Source of the DNA: Synechococcales cyanobacterium PMM_0003
GTDB taxonomy: Bacteria; Cyanobacteriota; Cyanobacteriia; Pseudanabaenales; Pseudanabaenaceae
Length of the DNA stretch: 6,343 bases
Assembly: GCA_949128015.1 (NCBI GenBank)
Contig: CASBRC010000116.1
Span: forward strand, 1-6,343
Reading direction: 5' to 3'
Positions 1 through 4,832 of this stretch are shown piece after piece. Each line of letters opens with the position of its first letter. Positions within the stretch are counted from its first letter, which is position 1. The notes beneath the pieces were generated by a model. The model did no database searches. It had not been told where the DNA came from and worked only from the letters and a program-made list of their open reading frames with translations. Made by a program: the position numbers and the translations under genes.

Positions 1-10
1 ACTCTAAAGC

Positions 11-55
11 CCAAAGAGCTGTGGCGCACGCTGCGCGTGCGCCACAGCTCTTTGG
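11..55. repeat. Perfect 20-bp GC-rich hairpin, REP-like palindrome
   Basis: Arms 11-30 and 36-55 are exact reverse complements (20 of 20 pairs) around a 5-nt loop, CTGCG. The centre reads GTGGCGCACG / CGTGCGCCAC and is far richer in GC than the AT-rich DNA around it. A T-run only begins at about 62, so it is not a textbook terminator, although it could end transcription from a gene left of the window. It resembles the palindrome at 3025-3065 in overall design (GTGG and GCGC on the left arm, GCGC and CCAC on the right). A dispersed repeat family is therefore the favoured reading. Confidence 0.75.
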
Positions 56-371
56 ATTCTGGTTTTTATTATGCCTATCTACTTAGCAACTATTTATTTC
101 TGTAATAATTTCTGAAAATGCTTTGACAAATCTCGCAAACTAGCAACTACTCAGCCCATAGAGCAGATAACTAAACATTTAACTAATTTGAGTTGTAGGC
201 TTTTTTAATATTTCAAGAATATTTTAAAAAACTTACACAAAAAGCATATGTCTACCCGTTAACTTATGATATCTGTAGTCATTGCAATGTGATTTGCATC
301 ACAGCACTCCGTCCAAAAATTGAAGAACAGAGACGTAACACTCATTTAGGATTGCTAGAAATTTAAAACTT
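56..371. other. AT-rich intergenic leader region without a gene
   Basis: No reading frame with a credible start and family match is visible on either strand, and I see no tRNA-like or other recognisable RNA fold. The stretch is strongly AT-rich. It holds a TAGCAACTA sequence twice (about 83-91 and 140-148) and AATATT twice around a 5-nt spacer (about 208-224). The only regulatory-looking element is the CRP-type palindrome at 288-303. The promoter of the downstream HD-domain gene presumably lies in the last 120 bases. Confidence 0.6.
288..303 (+). promoter_or_regulatory. CRP-type (SyCRP1-like) operator upstream of the HD-domain gene
   Basis: The sequence reads TGTGAT-TTGC-ATCACA, a perfect 6+4+6 palindrome. 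It matches the TGTGA-N6-TCACA consensus of the CRP family, which in cyanobacteria includes the cAMP receptor SyCRP1. The outer TGTGA halves fit CRP better than FNR (TTGAT-N4-ATCAA) or NtcA (GTA-N8-TAC). The centre (295.5) lies 76 bases before the ATG at 372. A possible -10, TAGGAT at 347-352, would put transcription start near 358-359 and the operator at about -63, close to the classic class I activator position. No good -35 is seen, which suits an activator-dependent promoter. The protein that binds and the sign of regulation are inferred. Confidence 0.6.
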
Positions 372-1586
372 ATGTTCCTAGGCAAATCTCGCACTTATAA
401 CGATCCAATTCATGGCGCAATTACGCTTGATAGTAACGATCGCACTGAAGCTTTATTAATTCAATTAATTGATACGCCTGAATTTCAGCGATTGCGACGA
501 ATTCGCCAACTGGATATTGCTTACTTTACATTTCATGGGGCGGAGGGTTCGCGATTTACGCATTCCTTGGGGGTAATGGCGTTGACGCGACGAGCCTTTG
601 ATGCGATCGCAAATAAATATCCTTACCTCACGATCCATCGGACAGTAGTACTAGTCGCCGCCTTGCTCCATGATCTTGGGCATGGCCCGTATAGTCATGC
701 ATCGGAAGAAGTTTTTGGAAGTAATCATGAAATATGGACTTTACGATTATTAAAGTTCAGCAAAATTGCCGAGGTTCTCAATAGCTTTTCTCCTAATTTA
801 ATCGCTGACTTAGAAAACATATTTACGAAAAAGTATGCTGTACCATTTGTCTATCAGTTAATCTCTAGTCAAATCGATTGCGATCGCCTTGATTATTTAG
901 AGCGAGATAGTTATTTCACGGGTGCAAAATATGGACAGTTAGATCTTGATCGGATTTTACTTGCTCTACGCTTCGATCCGATTTCTCAAAACTTAGTGAT
1001 TGGACGCAAAGGGATAGTAGCGATCGAGCATTATTTGACTGTGCGCTATTTCATGTATTTGCAGGTTTATAACCATCATAAAAACATCGCGGCAAGATTT
1101 CTATTAGAAAGAATTTTTTGTCGCGCTAAATTTTTAATTTCTGAGGGAGAAATATTTTGCGATCGCCCGATGACGGCTTGGCTAACCCAAGATCCGCAAT
1201 CTCTCACCTGTGAAGAATACTTCGCCTCCGATGACACAGTTTTTAACTATCACATGCATCGATGGCGCGATAGTGATGATTTTATTCTGGCGGATTTATG
1301 CCGTCGCTTTTTAGATCGTGATTTATTTCGAGCAACAGATATTTCGCATCTAGATGACATTCAGCAGCAGGAAAGTCTGGATAGTTGGCAAGAAAAATTA
1401 AGTTCGCAAGGGTTGGAATCTAAATATTATTGCGGGATTCGGGTCGCGAAGACTAAAGGCTATAGCATTTATAAACAAGGTATCAATGTGCAGACTGAGC
1501 AAGGTTTACAGGATATTGCCAAGTTGTCGCCACTGGTACAAGCGATCGTGCAGCCAATTCAGCGAGCATGGCTAGTGCATCCGTGA
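372..1586 (+). CDS. HD-domain phosphohydrolase, COG1078/dNTPase-like
   Basis: This 404-aa protein belongs to the HD superfamily of metal-dependent phosphohydrolases, in the branch that includes SAMHD1 and bacterial dGTPase-like enzymes. It has a DPIHGAI block at residues 11-17. The metal-binding set comprises His64 in RFTHSLGV, His100-Asp101 in HDLGHGPYSH, and Asp171 in IDCDRLDYLERD, which align by eye with SAMHD1 H167, H206/D207 and D311. The active site therefore looks intact, and the length is usual for COG1078 proteins. Hydrolysis of a (d)NTP or related nucleotide in the cytoplasm is the family expectation; the substrate cannot be read from the sequence. The ATG at 372 is chosen because the conserved block begins ten residues in, as in relatives. 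There is no clear Shine-Dalgarno; the nearest AGGA (348-351) is 20 bases away. A CRP-type site lies upstream. Confidence 0.88.
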   Translation: MFLGKSRTYNDPIHGAITLDSNDRTEALLIQLIDTPEFQRLRRIRQLDIAYFTFHGAEGSRFTHSLGVMALTRRAFDAIANKYPYLTIHRTVVLVAALLHDLGHGPYSHASEEVFGSNHEIWTLRLLKFSKIAEVLNSFSPNLIADLENIFTKKYAVPFVYQLISSQIDCDRLDYLERDSYFTGAKYGQLDLDRILLALRFDPISQNLVIGRKGIVAIEHYLTVRYFMYLQVYNHHKNIAARFLLERIFCRAKFLISEGEIFCDRPMTAWLTQDPQSLTCEEYFASDDTVFNYHMHRWRDSDDFILADLCRRFLDRDLFRATDISHLDDIQQQESLDSWQEKLSSQGLESKYYCGIRVAKTKGYSIYKQGINVQTEQGLQDIAKLSPLVQAIVQPIQRAWLVHP

Positions 1587-1604
1587 ATTGAGCCTATAAT
1601 CTTT

Positions 1605-1624
1605 AGCATTTTATTGCTTTTTTT
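1605..1624 (+). terminator. Weak candidate terminator after the HD-domain gene
   Basis: AGCA (1605-1608) and TGCT (1615-1618) form a 4-bp stem over a 6-nt loop, followed by seven T residues (1618-1624). The stem is short, so this may not function. It sits in the 36-bp gap between the convergent HD and kinase genes, where a terminator would be expected. The run of T falls on the first bases of the kinase stop region. Confidence 0.25.
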
Positions 1625-2954
1625 ATTTCTTCAATATACGGTACTTTATTTCCCTGCCCGTCCCTAAGGTGCGCAAAACCTCAAAATTACTGCTGGCTAA
1701 TAACGCAGAGCCGTAAGCCGCTTCAGTTTGTAAAGATTCCCGCATAGGGATTTGCAGATAGCGATCGCGAATTTTTGTCCACACCTGATTTTTTGCCCCA
1801 CCACCTGCGGTATAGAGACAGGAAATTGGTGAAGCTCCTAATTTTTGTAGTAGCGCATAGCCCTGCGCCTCGATCTTTGCCATACTTTCCAATAATCCAT
1901 GCAAAAAATCGACAGGATCATCAGGTATCGGTTCAAGACGCGGAGCTAAATAGGGATCATTAATCGGAAAGCGATCACCGATTTTTGGTAAAGGATAATA
2001 ATCTAATAAGCTAGAAATATTCGGATCAATGCGATCGCTTAGCTCCTGTAACTCCGTATCTGTAAAAAACTTTCGTAACACAGCCCCACCAACATTTGAA
2101 GCCCCACCAACCAGCCATAAACATCCGCAATCAGGGTGATCAAAACGATGACTATAAACACCATAACGGGCATCATTTATTTCGCGATCGCTTAAAACTT
2201 TTAGCACCATCGTCGAACCGAGCGAAGTAACAGCCGTGCCGATCGCTGGGGTCGCCGTGCCAACGCAAGCTAAAAAGGCAGCATTACTATCGGTAGTTCC
2301 CGCACCAATATCACAATCGAGCGGCAAACCTAACTTCAAGGCGATCGCATTCTGAATCTTACCCAGTGAGGTACTAGGCGCAAATACTTCTGGCAAAATC
2401 ACAGTCGGATTGGCTAAAGCCCAAGCCTGTAACCAATCGGGATATTTTAAAATCAATGGGTCATACCCCAACTTGAGCGCATTGTGATAATCACTCACGC
2501 CCAATTTGCCATGCAACAAATACCCCAACCAATCGGCTTGATGTAAAAAATAAAATTCTTTGGATGTTTGTCCTGTATATTTCGCTAGCGAAATTAATTT
2601 CGTAAAACTCGAAGTCGCATTACAGACTGAATGCTGAGACGGTGCAAATTTTTTTACTTGATCTAAAATTTCAGGCTTACCAGCATCGCTATAGATCATT
2701 GGTGGTGCGATTGCTTTTCCTTTGCGATCGCAAATTAAAACCGTTGCTGAAGTCCCATCAATGACTATTTTTCTGATTCTTAGTCGAATTTGCTCAGGCA
2801 AACTCGCAATTACTTCGTAAAGCGCTAACTGCCATGTTTCACAATTACGAATGTCATAGTCAGATCTAGAAGTCGCCACGATTTCGCTATCTGTATTAAT
2901 TGCGATCGCACGTACTCCAGAAGTCCCAAAATCAATACCTAAAAAGTAATTCAT
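1623..2954 (-). CDS. FGGY-family carbohydrate kinase, probable D-ribulose/xylulose kinase-like
   Basis: This 443-aa cytoplasmic sugar kinase has the ASKHA/FGGY fold and transfers phosphate from ATP to a sugar hydroxyl. The N-terminal phosphate-1 motif is GIDFGTSG (residues 6-13), with Asp8 and Thr11. The putative catalytic base is Asp222 in AGTTDSNAAF. The C-terminal half has TSLGST (243-248), GGASNVGG (283-290) and the adenosine motif GGGAKN (384-389), followed by AAYGSALLA (412-420). Asp8, Thr11 and the Asp near 221 agree with what I recall for the Synechococcus elongatus kinase SePSK and Arabidopsis XK-1, reported to prefer D-ribulose; the length is also similar. No key residue appears missing. 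The ATG at 2954 is chosen because it puts the phosphate motif at the usual position; no Shine-Dalgarno is visible. It is older practice to label such proteins xylulose kinase, and the substrate here is an inference. Confidence 0.85.
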   Translation of the reverse strand: MNYFLGIDFGTSGVRAIAINTDSEIVATSRSDYDIRNCETWQLALYEVIASLPEQIRLRIRKIVIDGTSATVLICDRKGKAIAPPMIYSDAGKPEILDQVKKFAPSQHSVCNATSSFTKLISLAKYTGQTSKEFYFLHQADWLGYLLHGKLGVSDYHNALKLGYDPLILKYPDWLQAWALANPTVILPEVFAPSTSLGKIQNAIALKLGLPLDCDIGAGTTDSNAAFLACVGTATPAIGTAVTSLGSTMVLKVLSDREINDARYGVYSHRFDHPDCGCLWLVGGASNVGGAVLRKFFTDTELQELSDRIDPNISSLLDYYPLPKIGDRFPINDPYLAPRLEPIPDDPVDFLHGLLESMAKIEAQGYALLQKLGASPISCLYTAGGGAKNQVWTKIRDRYLQIPMRESLQTEAAYGSALLASSNFEVLRTLGTGREIKYRILKK

Positions 2955-2960
2955 TGGTAC

Positions 2961-2973
2961 AGCGCTTTGCGCT
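2961..2973. repeat. Small hairpin in the leader of the kinase gene
   Basis: AGCGC (2961-2965) and GCGCT (2969-2973) pair around TTT. The hairpin ends 6 bases before the kinase start codon, where a ribosome-binding site would normally lie. It is the first of three palindromes in the 104-bp gap between the kinase and the DUF3119 gene. It may be part of a composite repeat, or it may affect translation; neither is shown by the sequence. Confidence 0.4.
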
Positions 2974-2984
2974 TTTGTAAAACC

Positions 2985-3009
2985 CAGAGAAACTTTAAAA
3001 GTTTCTCTG
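2985..3009 (-). terminator. 12-bp palindrome, possible terminator between DUF3119 and kinase genes
   Basis: CAGAGAAACTTT (2985-2996) is the exact reverse complement of 2998-3009, with one central base. Read on the minus strand, the second arm is followed by GGGTTTT, so it looks like a modest intrinsic terminator behind the DUF3119 gene. In that case the kinase would need its own promoter. It may equally be one module of the palindrome cluster that fills this gap. Confidence 0.45.
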
Positions 3010-3024
3010 TAGCATTTAAAGGCT

Positions 3025-3065
3025 CAAATAACAGTGGTGGCGCTTCGCGCCGCCACTGTTATTTG
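3025..3065. repeat. 19-bp GC-cored hairpin overlapping the DUF3119 stop codon
   Basis: Arms 3025-3043 and 3047-3065 pair over 19 positions with a single G-T wobble (3038/3052) and a 3-nt loop. The outer part is AAATAACAGTGG and the core GTGGCGC / GCGCCGCCAC. The stop codon (3059-3061) and last lysine codon of the DUF3119 gene lie inside the right arm. No T-run follows on either strand, so it is more like a REP-type palindrome than an intrinsic terminator. Its core resembles the hairpin at 11-55. Confidence 0.7.
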
Positions 3066-3466
3066 GCTTTTTCTAAAGGAATATATTTTTGCAAACAAGT
3101 TTTTAGCATTTGAGAATCAAATAAAACTGGCAAGAAATGAATACTTTTTACTTCTTTAAAATAGAACAAAACAGGAAAAGCAAACCAAAATACTTTCCAA
3201 TTTTGCCAATCTTGATAGGGGAAAGTACGGAACTTTTCTTGCGATCGATAAACATCTAAATCTGTCGCGGTAAATACTAACCGAATGGTGGATGCTTGAT
3301 AGGCTAAAAGCAATCCAAAAATTGCAACTACACCCGCAGCAATCGGTTGCACCCAAATCAGTGGTATACCTGACAACACAAATACGACAGGTATTGCATA
3401 GTTTGGATTTAGTTCTGTAGTCTGCGATGCAATATTTGGATCAACAAATGGATTTGAAGTAGTCAT
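3059..3466 (-). CDS. DUF3119 family membrane protein
   Basis: This 135-aa protein is recognised as DUF3119, a family I know from cyanobacteria and plastid-bearing organisms, with no established function. Two hydrophobic segments lie at residues about 24-39 and 41-58, separated by a short turn, so a membrane hairpin is likely. A hydrophilic C-terminal half follows. The family blocks are IRLVFTATDLDVYR (61-74), FPYQDWQNWKVFW (82-94) and PVLFYFKEVKSIHFLP (98-113). The C-terminal half is reminiscent of a PH-like domain, but that is a guess. The ATG at 3466 gives a normal N-terminal length. No Shine-Dalgarno precedes it. The last codons and stop are embedded in a palindrome. The kinase gene lies 104 bp downstream on the same strand, but the palindromes between argue against tight co-transcription. 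Confidence 0.8.
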   Translation of the reverse strand: MTTSNPFVDPNIASQTTELNPNYAIPVVFVLSGIPLIWVQPIAAGVVAIFGLLLAYQASTIRLVFTATDLDVYRSQEKFRTFPYQDWQNWKVFWFAFPVLFYFKEVKSIHFLPVLFDSQMLKTCLQKYIPLEKAK

Positions 3467-3488
3467 AATGATTTAAATAATTGATTTC

Positions 3489-3500
3489 TATCTATAGATA
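3489..3500. promoter_or_regulatory. 12-bp perfect palindrome upstream of the DUF3119 gene
   Basis: TATCTATAGATA is self-complementary and lies 22 bases before the DUF3119 start codon on the minus strand. It could be an operator or part of a -10 region for that gene. AT-rich DNA yields such palindromes by chance, and no partner -35 is clear. Confidence 0.25.
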
Positions 3501-3576
3501 TACATTTAATTCTAAATCTATGGCTTCTTTATTGAAATGATAGGATAAACATCATTGAGCTAATTGTGCGCTTTAG

Positions 3577-3596
3577 TTAGTTTTATTCTAAACTAA
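3577..3596. promoter_or_regulatory. 7-bp inverted repeat upstream of the nblB unit
   Basis: TTAGTTT (3577-3583) and AAACTAA (3590-3596) flank a 6-nt spacer, about 50 bases before the start of the small gene. This is where an operator would lie in the divergent region. I cannot match it to a known regulator's site, and a chance occurrence is possible. Confidence 0.25.
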
Positions 3597-3636
3597 GTAC
3601 ACCCTCAGCAACCTCACACAATCTCTATACAAGCTT

Positions 3637-3640
3637 AGGA
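3637..3640 (+). promoter_or_regulatory. Ribosome-binding site that decides the start of the small gene
   Basis: AGGA ends one base before the ATG at 3642 but seven bases before the in-frame ATG at 3648. The second spacing is normal for initiation, so 3648 is taken as the start, shortening the protein by two residues. Confidence 0.6.
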
Positions 3641-3647
3641 AATGTCT

Positions 3648-3890
3648 ATGAACTTATCCTCAACAGCGAATGACTTGCCTCTCCCATTACACGAATCGGC
3701 AAGAGATCCTAAAGTCTGGAGCCATCTCAAACAAGCGATCGCCACAAGTTCGGGATTTGACAAATGGCAGCGATCGCGAAATGTTGACTCCAAAGGTGAT
3801 CCCAAAGATATTTTAGTGTTACAAGAAAGCGTGCTTGATGATCTCGTTCGTAGCTACTTACGTGAGACACTAGAAACGTTAGCGTATTAA
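3648..3890 (+). CDS. Small conserved cyanobacterial protein upstream of nblB
   Basis: This 80-aa protein has no function I can name. Its conserved-looking parts are DPKVWSHLKQAIATSSGFDKWQ in the first half (given here as two pieces, residues about 21-31 and 32-42) and the C-terminal end RSYLRETLETLAY, which I recall from hypothetical proteins of other cyanobacteria. It has no signal peptide or membrane segment and is predicted soluble and largely helical. The start at 3648 is preferred over 3642 because of the AGGA spacing. The stop TAA (3888-3890) lies 15 bases before the preferred GTG start of nblB, so the two genes are very probably co-transcribed and perhaps translationally coupled. Two HIP1 octamers lie inside the gene, as expected for resident cyanobacterial DNA. 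A role alongside NblB is inferred from position only. Confidence 0.75.
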   Translation: MNLSSTANDLPLPLHESARDPKVWSHLKQAIATSSGFDKWQRSRNVDSKGDPKDILVLQESVLDDLVRSYLRETLETLAY

Positions 3891-3905
3891 TTGCGAGATT
3901 TTCTT

Positions 3906-4589
3906 GTGAGCGAAATATCAAAAAATCAGTTTGAAACCTTGAGAGAGCAACTAGTTATTGATGATATGGGTATTCGGATGAAAGCCCTTCATGCTAGTCG
4001 CTCTCTTCCTATGGCTGAACGATTTGATTTACTTACAATCGCGGCGATCGACCCTTATGCTCGGATTCGTTACGATGCAGTTAGCCAACTGGGTACAGTT
4101 GGCACTGTTGATTTGCAAAAGTCTTTAGAAATTTTAAGCGATCGCTTACTTGTCGATCCCGAACTTGATGTCCGTGCGGCGGCGGCGGCTTCACTTGGTT
4201 CACTCCAGCTTACACAATCCTTTGATCTCCTTAAAACCGCCTACGAGTCTACCAATGACTGGATGTTTCAATTTAGTATTGTCGCTGCGATCGGTGACCT
4301 AGGCGCTCCTCAAGGTTTTGACCTACTTGCCGAAGCCTTACAAAGCCCTAATGAATTAGTAAAAATTGCTGCGATCGGCTCCCTCGGCGATCTTGGTAAT
4401 CCTAAATCTGTGTCACTCTTGTTGCCCCTTGTCGAAGATCCTGATTGGCAAATCCGACATCGAGTTGCACAGTCTCTCGCTCAACTTGGTGGCTCTGAAG
4501 CTAAAGTTGCTTTAGAAAAGCTGGCTAATGATCCAATGTCCCAAGTTGCTGAAGCAACGCGAGCAGCACTAAGTTTAGGCGAAAAATAA
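3906..4589 (+). CDS. nblB: NblB-like HEAT-repeat protein (phycobilisome degradation/lyase-like)
   Basis: This 227-aa soluble protein is built almost entirely of HEAT/PBS-lyase repeats. Examples are DPYARIRYDAVSQLG (49-63), DPELDVRAAAAASLG (84-98), DWMFQFSIVAAIGDLG (118-133), NELVKIAAIGSLGDLG (149-164) and DPDWQIRHRVAQSLAQLG (178-195). The sequence and length match NblB, a relative of the CpcE/CpcF phycobilin lyases. NblB is needed for phycobilisome breakdown during nutrient starvation in Synechococcus elongatus, but reportedly not in every species. It probably binds phycobiliproteins or their chromophores. The frame opens with TTG at 3891, directly after the upstream stop, but that codon has no ribosome site. 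GTG at 3906, with GAGA seven bases before it, is preferred. No membrane or export signal is seen. Alternatives are another HEAT lyase paralogue. Confidence 0.8.
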   Translation: MSEISKNQFETLREQLVIDDMGIRMKALHASRSLPMAERFDLLTIAAIDPYARIRYDAVSQLGTVGTVDLQKSLEILSDRLLVDPELDVRAAAAASLGSLQLTQSFDLLKTAYESTNDWMFQFSIVAAIGDLGAPQGFDLLAEALQSPNELVKIAAIGSLGDLGNPKSVSLLLPLVEDPDWQIRHRVAQSLAQLGGSEAKVALEKLANDPMSQVAEATRAALSLGEK

Positions 4590-4590
4590 G

Positions 4591-4723
4591 AAGCCTGAAT
4601 CGCGGATTTTACGGATCAGAGGATGACACAGATTTTAATCTGGATAAGCAACGCTAATCTCGCAAAGCATCCGAATTGAAATCTGTGAAATCAGTTAATC
4701 CTTATAATCCGTGATTCAGAATT
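4591..4723. repeat. 133-bp imperfect inverted-repeat element with phased GGAT motifs
   Basis: Arms 4591-4643 and 4671-4723 align without gaps as inverted copies, 39 of 53 positions identical, around a 27-nt centre. The best-kept blocks are CTGAATC, CGGATT and CACAGATTT. Within the left arm, GAT-ended motifs (CGGAT, CGGAT, AGGAT, CAGAT, TGGAT) recur about every 8-12 bases. This sequence style resembles a dispersed intergenic repeat found in many bacterial genomes, though I cannot verify the match. It contains no credible gene. It lies just after the nblB stop codon and before the shared terminator, so it would be transcribed in the nblB 3' region and could fold into a long stem. Confidence 0.65.
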
Positions 4724-4730
4724 TATTTTT

Positions 4731-4781
4731 CACAATAAAAAAGAGGAGACACTTATTAAGTGTCTCCTCTTTTTTATTGTG
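4731..4781. terminator. Bidirectional intrinsic terminator between nblB and the porin gene
   Basis: Arms 4731-4754 and 4758-4781 are a perfect 24-bp inverted repeat with a 3-nt loop (ATT). The core AGAGGAGACACTT is GC-containing. It is flanked by six A on the left and six T on the right, so transcripts from either strand end in a stem followed by a U-run. Its position between two convergent genes fits a shared terminator. Confidence 0.9.
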
Positions 4782-4832
4782 TCAAGGAATTAAAAAATTA
4801 AAATTTTCATCCCTTGACTCACGACCAAAACT

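Noticed and set aside
123..128. TTGACA as a -35 box upstream of the HD-domain gene
   Set aside because: No acceptable -10 hexamer occurs 16-18 bases downstream (the sequence there is near CTACTC), and it is more than 240 bases from the start codon.
1775..1963. 62-codon + strand open frame
   Set aside because: It lies wholly inside the kinase gene on the opposite strand, matches no family, and the kinase motifs in this interval are well conserved.
3156..3356. 66-codon minus strand open frame inside the DUF3119 gene
   Set aside because: It is another frame of the DUF3119 coding sequence, which has clear family motifs.
3727..3921. 64-codon minus strand open frame across the small gene
   Set aside because: It is antisense to the small gene and the nblB start, with no family resemblance or ribosome site.
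4591..4781. A CRISPR-like array in the repeats after nblB
   Set aside because: The motifs are short, spaced 8-12 bases and arranged as an inverted repeat; there are no direct repeats of 23-40 bases with unique spacers.
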